Assembly (NCBI GenBank): GCA_026419785.1
Contig: JAODTK010005835.1
Coordinates: 62,001 to 126,000, forward strand
Length of the DNA stretch: 64,000 bases
Direction: 5' to 3'
Source of the DNA: Sclerodactyla briareus
Lineage: Eukaryota > Echinodermata > Holothuroidea > Dendrochirotida > Sclerodactylidae
Shown: positions 50,269 through 62,540 of the stretch, one piece after another
Position numbering within the stretch: the first letter of the stretch is position 1
Layout: each line of letters opens with the position of its first letter
The notes under the pieces: generated by a model
The model's input: only the letters and a program-made list of their open reading frames with translations
Told to the model about the DNA's origin: nothing
Databases searched by the model: none
Program-made: the position numbers and the translations under genes

Positions 50269-50316
50269 CGGGGGGGGGGGGGGTGGGGGGGGGGGCTGAA
50301 CCCCCCCCCCCCGGTT
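50269..50316. repeat. poly-G / poly-C foldback
   Basis: A G-run of about 14, T, a G-run of about 11, then CTGAA and a C-run of about 14 ending CCGG. The two sides are complementary and begin and end with CCGG, giving a very strong potential hairpin. Confidence 0.85.
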
Positions 50317-50559
50317 CCGCCGCCCTGGTTTGGCTATGATTGGTGGTGTTTTGACGGTTACTTTGGTGAGAGAAGACACTTCCTGCTAAATGTGACTTAT
50401 TCAACAAAATGAAACAATGACAGACATGACCTAACTTTCCCGGTTTGTCCAGTGTGACGTCATTCGTGCATAGCTTGGTGAGCTCAAAGAATTCTTGATT
50501 CCTTGACTTGACAGACAGATAATCTTTTGCAGTCATGACAGTATGTGTGCGTGTATGTA

Positions 50560-51400
50560 TGTAAGTGTGTAATGTGTGTATGTGACGCCTGCTTGTTAAC
50601 AAGATCACGTGACCCCACTTGGATGGATAAGCTCATACTGGTATGTTGTGTTCCCATGATGAGTACATTAACCCTATTATTTTGGGGTCAGGTCAGAGCT
50701 CATCTGAGGTCCCCAAGGTCCAAGTTGAAACCGTGTGAACACGATGAGTCCGAATGGTTGGTCTGATCGGGTTTCAAATTTGGTGTGTAGCTTACTTATG
50801 GGAAGTACACGGAACCCTATTGTTTTGGTAAGTTCGGGGTGATTTTTTATCAGATAGAAAAAATTTGTGAAAAGTCAATTAATTTCGCAATTTTGGCTTG
50901 TGAATACGATCACTCGACCCCACCAGGATGGAATGACGCTTATACCTAGTATGTGTGTCCCACATGATGATTACATGAACCCTGTTGTTTTGGGGTCAGG
51001 CAGAGGTCATCTGAGGTCACCAAAGCTCAAAGTCTGAAAACCTTGTGAACACGATGAATCCAGAATGGTGTGGTCTGATCGGGTTCAAATTTGGTGTGTA
51101 TTTTATTATGGGGGTAGGGAACCTATTGATTTGGGTATAGGTCGTGGTGATTTTGGTCAAAATAAAAATTTGTGAAAATTCATGAATTCGCCAATTAGGC
51201 TTGTTGACACGATAACTCCTCGACCCCACCTGAATTGATGAAACTCCTCTTGTAAGGTTTGTTCCCGATAATGAGTTCATCACCCTACTGCTTTGAGGTC
51301 ACCAGAGGTCAATGTCTGAATTCCTGAAATTAGTGTGTAACTGTATTAATCAATCGTATAGGAATAGGAACCCTACTGGTTGGTTGAAAAAATGGCTCGG
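50560..51400 (+). repeat. AGGTCA repeat array, about 305 bp period, 2.5 units
   Basis: Units start with GCTTGTTAACA.GAT.AC near 50,590, 50,898 and 51,200. Each continues with GACCCCACC.GGATGGA, a TATGTG.G.TCCC..GATGA word, GGGGTCAGG and AGGTCA half-sites. The last unit degrades and ends in TTAGCCTTTATGGCTTTCTGGTT near 51,500. Confidence 0.85.
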
Positions 51401-51499
51401 AAATTTGGTCAGACGTTAGGTTTCCACAAATGGGTTGGTACTATCTCCCATTTGTCCTGAGTCTGGCTGAGGTTGTCAGAAGAGTCAGGATTCATTTAG

Positions 51500-53290
51500 C
51501 CTTTATGGCTTTCTGGTTATTGTAGTTGTAAGATTCCTAGATGGTACATGCATGGTAAGCTACTCAAAGTAGTTTGTAAGGTCCCTGATAATGTCTAGCA
51601 ATAGATAATATATATTTCTTCCTGAGTCTGATATTTCTATATTCCCCTTTTCCGTGCCATAGTGCACGATCATCATACCGCCGCGTTCACAAGTATGAAA
51701 GATAAATATTTGCCGATTCTTTCAATTTCTTCGCTACATTTTATATCTCATCGAACCATTACCTAAACTGGACTAACTAGAGGTACCTAGTGACGAGGAT
51801 TGGTAAGAAACTAGGCCGTAATGCTAGTGTGGAGCTCGCAGCTGCTAGCGGACATTGATTCCGTGGCTAGGCCACAGTGCAGTAATTAGCCTTACCAGTT
51901 CCGCTACACCTCAGCTCTACCATTGATGTGATGGGGCTATTGATCAGGGGGGGGGGTGGGGGGCGGCTCTATTATTCGAGCTTTGCATGTTAGTACCCGG
52001 GCTCAACTTCTAATTTGAGGATAGCACCCACTTGCCCGGCTCATTACTGAGAATTTGAGATAATGGATGCCGGCTCCATCATTCAATCTTCGAAAGTTTG
52101 CATCTATTCATGATCCGAGTACTCGCTAACACGTACCTCACAATATCAATATCACTCACAGACATAGTGGGTTGTGAATCCTCTGTACAAACTCAATGGT
52201 ACCGTGCAGTAACCTGTCCAAAAGTGGGTTATCCCTTCAGTGTGCAACAATAACGTTAGGCCGCAGTGCGTACACGCGCTGACGTAGAGCCGAATCCAGA
52301 TTACTAGTATAACCTGAGTGTACTTCTAATTTGGGAGATCGCCCCAATTTCTAGTTCGGTATGATTGTATAATGTATACCGTTCTATCTGCCAGTGCCTC
52401 CCGAAGCCTACGAGGTAACAGTAGGGCGTTGTTTTTTTATGGGGACTTTATCCGAACTGGGGCTCGTCTTTCAGAAGTTCTACGAAAGATCGGGATAAAA
52501 AAGTAGTTCTTTTATCATATTTTCTTCTTAATTCCTCTTCCTTCTTGTTCGGTTTTCATTGTTCTGCCCTGCTTTTCGGAGATTGATTGCTGCAATGTGC
52601 ACCTGCGAGTGCAGTGGCCTATTCCTATCCTAGAGGCAGTACTGTGTAAGCCATGTACGAAGTTACGACGTACGCGTCTGATCTTGGCGTATCTGGCGAC
52701 ATTCTGTTATTCGCTGCATTTCCTCCATTCCGAACTTCTTAGAAAAAGTGATCTGTTATCCTCTATTATATCTTTAATTCTACAAACTGTGGATGATACT
52801 TATACTGATCATTTGCTGATTATACACTGAAAAGTAGGGTTAACGGATTTCCACAATTTTTGTAGATCTATGTAGCAGGTCAAGGAGAATCCACCCCCTA
52901 ATTGATGAACATATACTTCCCGTCACCCAAACCGCCTCTGTACACCTCAGGTAGATGCACCGCAGTCTCGTGTTCCTTCAAAATTTTAGCAGAAAAAAGC
53001 CGTAACTTCTATAACAGCAACCTACTATTGGCGGATACATGGCAGGCGTTCAATACAATCCCAATCGCACACTATAGATTTGCAACATATCCTCGAGAAC
53101 GAGGAACCCTATCACATTTCACTATTACTGAACATGTTTCATACATGGTCCAATTGGACGCCAACTAGAAATCCTTTCAGCACGTATCGGGTCCCCCCAT
53201 GGTGAACTGGACAGTGCAAGTGGCATTGTTCTTTATAACCTCCTGGCCACTCTTTGAAATCTGATAAATGAAACATTGTGCATTTATTCA
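51500..53290. other. no gene seen
   Basis: Unique-looking DNA with a G-run at 51,949-51,962. No recognisable coding block. Confidence 0.4.
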
Positions 53291-53299
53291 ACCATCTCA

Positions 53300-54110
53300 T
53301 TAGTTGATCCTGAACTCCAGCGCAAGTAAAATACCGACAATTTCTTCACTGTGGACCAACAATACGATGATGAATATCTCTTGGGCATCGACTGGTGAAC
53401 ATATTATACCAGACATCGAAGAGCGAGGACTGAGAAACTGACAAAATAAATCTGAAATTAAAAGCACAAAAACTGAGAAAATTTCAATCACAAGAAATGG
53501 CAATGACGTTTGGAAGAAATGTAAAATAGTAGGAAAGTGTTTTGTTGGGACCGAAGAGACATTAAACCGAAGAATTGGTATTTCCAACAATGCTTTTTCC
53601 AACACTCTATCACAATTTTCAGAGCAGACGAGTAAGTACAAGCATCAACTCCGGATTTTCGATGACCTAATACTGAGTATTGTTCTGTATAATTGCGAAC
53701 TGTGGGGTACAATGGATAATCTTGAGTCCACAATATTATTTGACACTTTCCAAAGAAGACACTCCGCAATGTTCCTCAACATCAGATGGGGACCAATAAC
53801 AATTGGATACCAAACTATGAAACTCTATGATGTCCTAATCAAATCCCCTTGTCTCCGTAGGTAGCACATAGACGTTGAGATTTTTGTCCATGTCGCGAGG
53901 CTCCAAGAAGAAGCTCCAGCGAAGATCGCTCTGAGAGAAGCATTGATACATACTACGAAGCGTTGGGAGACTTGTGACTACTTTGCTCTGAAAAATCAAT
54001 CGCAATTCAGGGACATCAACATTAACAGTTTTGGAAGGAAGCAATAAATCTTGGGCAAGATCGTGATACGTGGCGGATTGATCACTGAGCATGTTCGGAT
54101 AGACGAGACT
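53300..54110 (+). mobile_element. degenerate LINE reverse transcriptase C-terminal half
   Basis: Plus-strand frames, with breaks, read a QY.DDE..LLGID stretch at about 53,365 (degraded YADD block), then GTEETLNRRIGISNNAFSN at about 53,555, LRIFDDLILSIVLYNCELWG near 53,650-53,705, FQRRHSAMFLNIRW near 53,750 and a FVHVARLQEEAP-like tail near 53,885. The order (YADD, thumb, L.NCELWG, FGHVARL) is that of RTE/Jockey-type LINEs. Catalytic residues are damaged and the 5' half is absent. Confidence 0.7.
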
Positions 54111-54111
54111 C

Positions 54112-54146
54112 CACCTACTACTACTACTACCTACTACTACTACTAT
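54112..54146 (+). repeat. (CTA)n microsatellite
   Basis: CTACTACTACTACTACCTACTACTACTACTA, one interruption, just past the LINE fragment, so it could be its 3' tail repeat. Confidence 0.85.
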
Positions 54147-54239
54147 TCAAGTCAACCACTCAAATACCTCCATAAGATGGTCCCTCCTCAACCCCATACA
54201 CTGGCTGAACAGATGCGAGGTACATACAGTCTAGGCCTG

Positions 54240-55425
54240 CCCCTTCCATTTTCGACCCAAAACATCCCGAACGAGTGAATAATGTATTTCACCCTTTGGA
54301 AATGATATCAGGTTATTTGAATAATCTCATGTTTACTTTGATGTAACTTTCTGGAAAAACCTGAATCAGTTCTATTGGAAGTTAGCATGTATTTCCTGCA
54401 AGCCATCACAACGTTAGAACATTAGGCATTATGCCTCCGGTTCAATTACTGGGGATTTGAGAATTGAGACAATTGACCCGATGCCGCTCTGCTACATGAT
54501 CCTTTCATATTATTAACCCTGACGATTTGAGGCGAGAAAATTTCCAGCTTGTGTCATTCCTTTCCCCAATTCAACTATATATCGTTGTTATTTCTAATTT
54601 TCGTATCCATCTAGGTCCCCACGCATCTCATATGCGTGGTACGCATGCACCACCAGCGCTTGTGTGGACCCATTTTCCCTTGCTACGCCACATGACTCGT
54701 GGTGTTGATGTCACAGCGAATGTGTGTGTTAGCAACATTTGATTTCCAAGCTCCAATTGAATTTCTGATATCCCTAAATTATTCCCATGAACTTTTCAAA
54801 TTTCAATGCGATCAGAGGGTAATGATCTTTAAATTAAATCGCTTGGAAACATTTAGCCCTATTCAGAGAATGTTGAGGTTCCAGGGCAATCAAGATTTCA
54901 TGCCCTCTCCATCTGGAAGCATTGCATTAGCGCTTTAAATCTCCATTGCACTGTCGGACTTACATGAAAAAATTCCGGACAAGCATTCTTGTCTATCTAC
55001 AAGGTATGGAACATTAAATAACAATTTTCTTGTTCCTTTTGGCACTTGTTGGCAGGGTGATCCAGCCAGTTACAAAAGCTCCAAAGTCCAATGAGGGCAT
55101 ACATGTTCTTCCAATACAGGAACAATAAAATATTTCTTATTTCAAATGCGTCTAAACTTGACAAATGTCCTGTTTGTGGGAATATTTTTCCAATGGCAAA
55201 AAGATTCCATGTAGTACTACCACGCTCACTTTCTGCAGTAACTACAGAGTATACATTATTTCAAGTTACAGTCGACAGGTTCCTAGGAATCCCTGCATCC
55301 CAGCCAATTTGCGATCCTTACGAAGTCAAAGGAATCTATGCAGTCATGCCAGTGCGTCTGTGTGTATGTTGTATGTGTTAATGTACAGTATGGGTGCTAT
55401 ATGATGCTATATTGATTGTGTGTAG
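54240..55425. other. no gene supported
   Basis: A frame near 55,091-55,381 contains CPVCGNIFPMAKRF, but it has no partner cysteines, no neighbouring exon and runs into repeat sequence. I do not call it. Confidence 0.35.
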
Positions 55426-55429
55426 GTTG

Positions 55430-56580
55430 TGACACCCAGACTTGTAAACACAAAACTCGACCCCCGCCTGCCGATGAGATGAAGCCTATATAGTAATAGT
55501 ACGTGTGTCCCATAATGTACTACATGACACCCTGTTGTTTTCGGGTCAGGTCAGAGACGTCACCAAGAGGTCAAAGTCTGAAAACCTTTGTAAACATGAT
55601 AAGTCCAGAATGGTTGTCTATGATTGGGGGACACATTTGGTGCGGCTAGCTTTATTATGCGGGAGTAGTACAGGAACCTATGTTTTTGGTATTGAGTCAG
55701 GGTTGACTTTGGTCAAAAATAGACAATTTGGTAAAAGTCAATATTTTGGCAATTGGCTTGGAAACATGATAAATCAACCCCACCTGGATGGATGATTTTA
55801 ATACTTGGTAGTTGTGTTCCCCATGATGAGTGCCATGAACCAAATTGTTTTAGAATCAGGTCAGAGGTCAGCTGCGGTCACCAAAGAAAATGAAGGGGAA
55901 GGTAAGGCCGAAAGCTTGTAAACTGGAAATTTTAAGTCCCGAAAAGTTTGGTCTGATCGAGTTTAAATATGGTGTTATAGCTTTCTTATTGGAGTACAGG
56001 TACCCTATTGCTTTTTGTATTGGTGGGACTTCTTTTGGTCAAAATAGAAAATTTTGTGAAACGTCAATATTTTGGCAAATTTTGGCTTGTAACATGATAC
56101 TTGACCCACCTGGATGATGGAGCTCATACTTGGTATGTGTGGTTCATAATATGAGTACATGAACCTATTGTTTTGGGATCAGGTTAGAGTTCATCTGAGG
56201 TCACCAGAGGTCGGGAAAAAAGTCTGAACACCTTGTCAACACGATAGTCTGCATGGTTGGTCTGATCGGGTTGAATTTGGGTGCAGCTTTTCCTGGAGGA
56301 GTACAGGAACCCTATGTTTTGTCATACCGTAGGTCGGGGTGAATTGTTGGTTGTAAATAGGATTTTGTAAAAGGTCACTATTGGCCAATTTTGGCTTGTC
56401 TGTAAAGACGATAACTGCAATCACCGGATGGAAGAGAAGATGCTCATACTTGGTATGTTTGTTTCCATGATGAGTACATTGAACCCTGTTGTGTTGGGGT
56501 CAGGTCAGTGGTCACCATGGATTCAGTCTGAAAACTCGAAATTTAGTGTGTAGCACTCATCAAGGTACGGAAACCTTCGT
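55430..56580 (+). repeat. AGGTCA repeat array, about 310-330 bp period, four units
   Basis: Unit starts near 55,443, 55,756, 56,085 and 56,393. Each carries an AACA.GATAA.T..ACCCC.CCTGGATG start, GAGTACATGAACC and TTGTTTT.GG.TCAGGT words, then TTGGTCTGATCG.GTT. It ends near 56,690 with AGGAATCTAAGCCGTTGGCTT. Confidence 0.85.
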
Positions 56581-56689
56581 TGGTTGGGCAGAATGGAAAT
56601 TTGTCAGAGTGGTTTATGTTGCCCATTAAAAGATGGTAAGTTCCTATTTGTCGGGTGTCTGTATAGGTTGTCAGACCGAAAGAGTAAAA

Positions 56690-57270
56690 GGAATCTAAGC
56701 CGTTGGCTTACGGTTCTTTGTTTCTCCCACAAACATCTGAACATAAGTCTCCATTGTATATTGATTTGGTTTCAATCGGTTTCCAGGTGTACTATGATGA
56801 GATTTGTGCTGTTGCTTCCCATTGAGAAAATCTAGGTCGAGCGGCCATTCGGGCAATGTCAAGTTTTTCAAAGGATGAAAAAATCATAGGATACATGAGG
56901 AAAGTTCAGGTTGTTCCACCTCGAAGCAGAACACGGAGGGACAGGTCAGGCTGCGGTTTGCGGTCAATCATTTCATTTGCCTTCCTGGGTATTATAGGAT
57001 TTTAATATTGATAGCTTGGGAAAACCATTCAAAAAGTTCAACGCCATGTTTTCAATCCCCAATTATATGAATAGAGGAATTCATTTCGGTGTAAAGACCA
57101 CATTTTTTCTGCAATATCAGGTTGCAAAATGCCAGAATTTACTATGTATGTATAAATCTTGACAGCCTTTAACATCTCCCCCCCCCCCCTCCTCTTCTCC
57201 CTCGCCTGTGCCATCCTGATTCTTCGCAAATAAATCATATTGTACCATTTATTTTATTATCTTGTTTTAG
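56690..57270. other. sequence before the methyltransferase exons
   Basis: No upstream exon of the methyltransferase was recognised here. A C-run lies at 57,178-57,190 and a pyrimidine tract plus TTTTAG acceptor ends at 57,270. Confidence 0.4.
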
Positions 57271-57341
57271 AGCATGGGACCTCCTTGTCTTAGATGGTGG
57301 TGCCTCTACAGAGATTCAGGATACCCATGGTTTCCCATCGG
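57271..57341 (+). CDS. homocysteine S-methyltransferase-like enzyme, exon with the LDGG motif
   Basis: Homocysteine S-methyltransferases move a methyl group from S-methylmethionine or S-adenosylmethionine to homocysteine, making methionine in the cytosol. This 71-nt exon is bounded by TTTTAG and GTAAGT. It reads LLVLDGGASTEIQDTHG, matching the family N-terminal LDGG..TE... strand and loop. The reading frame enters with one nucleotide and leaves with one, which fits the next exon. The spacing from DGG to the WSS of the next exon is within one residue of that in the bacterial enzyme MmuM. The true start exon lies upstream and was not found. Confidence 0.7.
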
Positions 57342-58489
57342 GTAAGTCAGTCAAATTCACAGACTTGAATTTGCCCAATTCAGACTCAAGTAATACTATT
57401 GTTTGAAACTAGAAAAATATATACTGTCTAGTATGCTACTACCGTTGTAAGGAGAAAAGGTTTGCACTATGAATTTACATTGGGAGCAATGGTACAGTGA
57501 TCACAAGTGTCAGAAATAAGTATGACTCGCGATCGATATGCATAATTATTCAATCGTGCAATGCAGACTAAATCTCTTCAGTGCATTTCTAAAGTTTGAT
57601 CTGATCGATGATCGATGTTGATTCAATTTACTGCTGATGAGGTTTTTTAAAAGTTCCTCACGCACTAGTGTTAAACAGACAATTGTCTAATACTGTTCCC
57701 TCATGTTGCAGTTGATAATCTCATCTCAATAATTAGTCATAATAGGCTTACCTCATTATATACGTGTTAACTGGAGTAAGCGAACGAAAAGATCTGATGT
57801 CTTCTTGTAGAACTACCATCCCTCTCCTCTCTAATCCCAACTGGGGTGAGTTGGATGAGGAAAAAATGTGCTAGTGACAAGTACCTGTCATCTACGAAGA
57901 GGTAGGATGCTAAATAAACATGTACGCCTACAACTTGAGGACTCTCTCACTGACAGCTCTCCCTCACCATCTTCATGAGTGGCAGCTGAGGGGGAGGACT
58001 TGAGAAAGTATACATACGTACGATGTGCCACCGGCATTGCCCCCGTCTATCCCATTGACTTCTTTCTTCTAATCTTCTGTATTTAAAGACCTGCCATGCT
58101 CACATGAGGTTTTTGGTGTGTCCGGTCCGTGAGCAGCTTCTGCTGGGCTGAGCCTTACAGCCTTCACCTATTTGTGTTAACCTGGCTACCTGTCTCTCAT
58201 AGGGGGAAAAGCTCAGGCTTCTGGAACCATGGTCCCGCCTTGATTGTGTCATTGGTGGGTTGGTGGGCCTTTCCCTCTCCAGGGTTTTTGCACATTGGCG
58301 CACATGGGGCTTCATGTCGTTCCACACCCCGCTCTATCATGCCTTATTGCTGGAGCCCCACCTTTGTGATGATCATGATACCCCACATTGTTTTTTGTTT
58401 TTATGCTGAATGCTTGTGCAATGTAGTCTGTAACTAGAGGCGCTTTAAAATAAATAATCTTTAAAATTTAAAATTCCCATTTTCTCCAG
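57342..58489 (+). other. intron 1 of the methyltransferase-like gene
   Basis: Donor GTAAGT at 57,342 and acceptor CTCCAG ending 58,489. No repeat family of the window is evident and a possible open frame (58,129-58,437) has no recognisable domain. Confidence 0.6.
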
Positions 58490-58556
58490 TCAGATCCATG
58501 TGGAGCTCAGGCTATGGATACACACCCCAGACATCCATCAAGAAGGCACACAGAAG
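58490..58556 (+). CDS. homocysteine S-methyltransferase-like enzyme, exon with the WSS...H motif
   Basis: 67-nt exon between TTTCTCCAG and GTATGG. In the frame set by the previous exon it reads SMWSSGYGYTPQTSIKKAHR. This is the family block D.LWS...L..NP..I...H, with 17 positions from W to H, as in MmuM. It is out of phase by two nucleotides at its end, which the next exon completes. No stop or frame break is present. Confidence 0.75.
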
Positions 58557-58957
58557 GTATGGTGGTGGTGAGCTTGTTGCAGGATTGTAGTAGTGAGGGC
58601 AGATCGCAGCCTTTAGAATGTTTCAAGATTGGAAGTTCAGACAATTTGTCCCAAGAATAACAACACATTGGTATGATATCTGGTCAGCAAAGTGACAGGT
58701 AGGACTACTTTTTCCTAACATATGTTGTAGCGGGACTGCTTGTCAGTGGCCATTAGGGGATTGCACGCCGTACCTTCCTCACAGCATTGTCAATATACAC
58801 CAAGCCATCCTGGTCTAGAGAACTGTTGAAATGCCTGGGAACCAAGGTGCTGCAGTGAAAACGGAGGGAACCACGGTGAAACCGGCGAGACAACTATGGC
58901 GATCCTTGCTTTTCTTTCGACAGAGTCCATGAGAAATCAAATCATCATGGACAGTGT

Positions 58958-60692
58958 GGTGTGTGTGTGAAGCCTGGCTTGGTAACATGGTAATTCAACC
59001 CCACCTGGGTGGATGAAGATCATGCGTTGTATGTGGGTTCACCTAATGAGTACATGCTCCGTATTGGTTGGGGTAAGGTCAGAGGTCATCTGAGGTCACA
59101 GAATTTGAGTTGAATATTTTGTTACGTGATAAGTACAGAATGTTTGGCCCAGTTTTGTAAATTTTGTATGTAGCTTTCGTATGAGCGTACAGGACCCTAT
59201 TGTTCTTGCATAGACGAGGGTCACTTTGGGGGCGAAAATTTATATTGGCCATTTTAGCTTGTCAACACACTACTGATCCTACCTGAATGGATGAAGTCAT
59301 ATTTTGTATATGGTTTCCCAACTAATGGTAATGATTCTATTGTTTTGGGGTCAGGTCAAAGGTAAGGTAATCTGAGGTCAAGAAAAGTGAAAGTATGAAA
59401 AGTTTGTTAACACGTTACTGTAAGTCCGAATTCTTGGGCAGTCAATTCTGGAATTTGATATGTAGCTTTCCTCAAGAACCCTATTGTTTTTCAGTTGGGG
59501 AAAAATTGAAAAAAATGTGAAGATCAATATTTTGGCCAGTTTAGATGTTAACACCATAACTCGAACCCCACATGGATGGGGAAGCTCATACTGATATGTG
59601 GGTTCCTTCATAAGAGTACATGAAAATTGTTTTGGTGTCAGGTCAGAGTCATTGAAGGTCAAGAGAGGAAAAGTCTGAAAAGCTGTACTACAAATCATTC
59701 CAGAATTCTTGGTCCCATTAGGCTTAATTTGGTTTGCAAAGGCTTTCATATTGGAGTACAAGAACCTATTGTTTTTGGTGTAGACTGGGGGACAGTTTTG
59801 TGTGAAATAGGAAATTGTAAATTTCATTTTAGCTTGTTATAAACAAGATAAATTAATCCCACCATTGTGGATGAAGCTCATAAGTTGTATGTGGGTTTCC
59901 CTATAATGAGTACATGGTCCCTACTTTTTTGGGGTTCAGGTCATAGGAATCTGCGGTTAAGGAGTAAAAGTCTGAAAAACTTCCACATGATAAGTTAGAA
60001 TGCCTGGTCTGCCAGGCTAAATTTGGCATGCAGCTTACTTATGTGGGAGTATTAAGTACCATATCGATTTTGGTGTAGATGGGGGTCAATTTATCTCGCT
60101 GACAAAAGTTCGGAAGGGACATACAATTAGACTTGTTGTGTGTGTGTGTATGGGTGTCCCACTTCCTCGTTAGTAGGATTTCTTCAAAAACAGTGAGACG
60201 ATTTGATGAAATGTGTAGTAGTAGTTCGGAGTTGGGTGAACACGATATGATTAGATTTTGGGTACAAAAATCTAATTAAATGAGGTAATTAGCATATTCA
60301 TGTTATTATTGTTTATGTTTGTTAGCAAGGTTATGACTGAAACGGTAGGTGCTATGGTGATTGGGTTCGGCACATAGATGCTGGACCCTCATGACCCAAA
60401 GACTTCAATGTATCGGCATCATTCAGAACACATAACACAGAGCCACCACAGACTCTGCAGAGTAGATGTAGCTTACTATTGGTGTGTGTTCCATATGAGT
60501 AACATGATCCCTATGCCTTTGGAGTCAGGGGCAAAGGTAATCTGAGGTTAAAAAATGCAGGTTGCCTGAAGGCAGTCGAGGATACTAAGCCTTTGGCTTT
60601 CGGGTTATGTCCTCTACCAAGATAACATGATTGCCGAATGCCACATATCTGTCCTCCATATGCCCGCCCTAGGCACTATTGACCCATGAGTG
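58958..60692 (+). repeat. left arm of a 1.75 kb inverted repeat (AGGTCA array, four units)
   Basis: Begins GTGTGTGTGAAGCCTGGCTTG; units start near 58,977, 59,257, 59,540 and 59,831. It then has a non-array part (GTTGTGTGTGTGTGTATGGGTGTC, AATTAGCATATTCATG) and ends AGGCACTATTGACCCATGAG. The whole order is mirrored in 60,747-62,522. The arms differ by very many one-base indels and substitutions. Confidence 0.9.
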
Positions 60693-60746
60693 AAGGTCAC
60701 GATTGCTGGCTAGCCCTGGATATACCTAAGACATTTCATCAGTGCT

Positions 60747-62522
60747 CACATACATGGGCAATAGGTGCCTAGGGCTTGGCATTTATGGAGACAGCTATGT
60801 GGCATTTCGGCCAATAAATCATGTTATCTTGGTAGGAGGAACAACCAGAAAGCCCAAAAGGATTAGTGATCCTCGACTGCCTTCACGACCTGCAAGTTGT
60901 TACCCTCAGATTACCTGTGCCCTGACCCCGAGGCAATAGGGATGATGTACTCAGTATGGAGACACACACCAATATAAGCTACATCTCCTCGTGCGAGTCT
61001 GTGGGGCTCGTGGATGTGAGTTGACGGATGTTGTAGAGATACATTGAGTCGTGGGGTCATGAGGTCCAGCCATCTATGTGCCCAAACCAAGTCAACAATA
61101 GCACCTACGTCAGTATAACCTTGATAACAAAATAAACAATAAATTACATGAAATAGGCTAATTACTCATGAATTAGTTTTGTACCCAAAATCAAATCAGA
61201 TCGGTTCACCCAACTCAGATACTACACTACAAATTTCATCAAAACGGTCGTCAATGGTTTTGAAGAAATCACTACGAAAGAGGAAGTGGGAAGGACGACA
61301 CAATACACACACACACAACAAAGCTAAGTATGTCCTTCAGAAACTTTGTTCAGGCGAGATAAAGATGACCCCCAGTCGACACCAACATAGATAGGTACTT
61401 TACTCCCATAAGGAAGCGGGGAAGCTGCATGCCAAATTTTAGCTGGTCAGAACAGGGCATTTCTAAACTTATATGTTGGAAAGTTTTTACAAGACTTTTA
61501 CATCTCTACCTCAAGATATCCTATGACCTGACCCCAAAAGTAGGGACCATGTACTTCTTATGGGAACCCACATACCAGTATGAGCTTAAGCCACAAATGG
61601 TGGGATTAAAGTATCGTGTTTATAACAAGCTTCAAATTGAAATTTACAATTTCCCTATTTTCACACAAAACTGTCCCCCAGTCTCACCAAAAACATAGGG
61701 GTGCGTGTATCATAATATGAAAGCTTGCATACCAATAGAACAATGGACAGAATTCTGGAATTATTGTATAACAAGCTTTTCCGACTTTGTCCCTCTCTGA
61801 CCTCAGATGACTGCTGACCTGACCAAAAACAATAGTGAATCATGTACTCATTATGGAGCACCCACATATCAAGTGGGCTTCAATCATCCAGGTGGGTTCA
61901 ATTTATTGTTTTTTAAAAAAAATAAAAAAAATAAAAAAAATAAAAAAAATAAAAAGTTTTCAAATTTTTCCCAAAACTGAAAAAACAATAGGGTTCTTGA
62001 GGGAAAGCTACATATCAAATGCCAGAATTGGACTGAACCAAGACTCCGGACTTACGTAACGATGTTAACAAAAAACTTCTTCCCACTTTCATTTCTTGAC
62101 CTCAGATGACCTTTGACACTACCCCAAAACAATAGCAACATTTACTCATGCATTGGGAAACCATATACAAAATATTGAGCTTATCATTCAAGGTAGGATA
62201 AAGTTATTGTGGACAAGATAAAATTGGCCAAATATAAAGTTCCCCCACAAAGTACCCTCGGTCTATGCCAAGAAACTAGGGTTCCTGTACTCTCCATAAG
62301 AAGCTACATACAAAATTACCAAAAAACTGGGCCAAACATCTGTACTTATTCACGTAACAACATATCAGACTTCAAATTCTGGTGACCTCAGTGACCTATT
62401 CTGACCTGGACCCCAACCAATACGGATCATTACTCATATGGGGAACCCAAATACAAGGCATGAGCTTCATCACCCAGGTGGGATGAAGTTATCAAGTTAA
62501 CAAGCCAGGCTTCACACACAAA
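60747..62522 (-). repeat. right arm of the inverted repeat
   Basis: Reads, on the minus strand, through the same succession of blocks as 58,958-60,692 and ends at the same GTGTGTGAAGCCTGGCTTG. A 54-nt unmatched spacer (60,693-60,746) separates the arms. Unlike the left arm, it has a (AAAAAAAT)n insert at 61,913-61,955. Confidence 0.9.
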
Positions 62523-62540
62523 CGCACACTTCTTGGAGTC

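Noticed and set aside
55091-55381. Open frame with CPVCGNIF, possible zinc-binding exon
   Set aside because: Single CxxC only, no splice-bounded partner, and its 3' part is repeat sequence.
59378-59827. 149-codon minus-strand frame
   Set aside because: Antisense of the AGGTCA array; the frame exists only because the repeat unit happens to be open.
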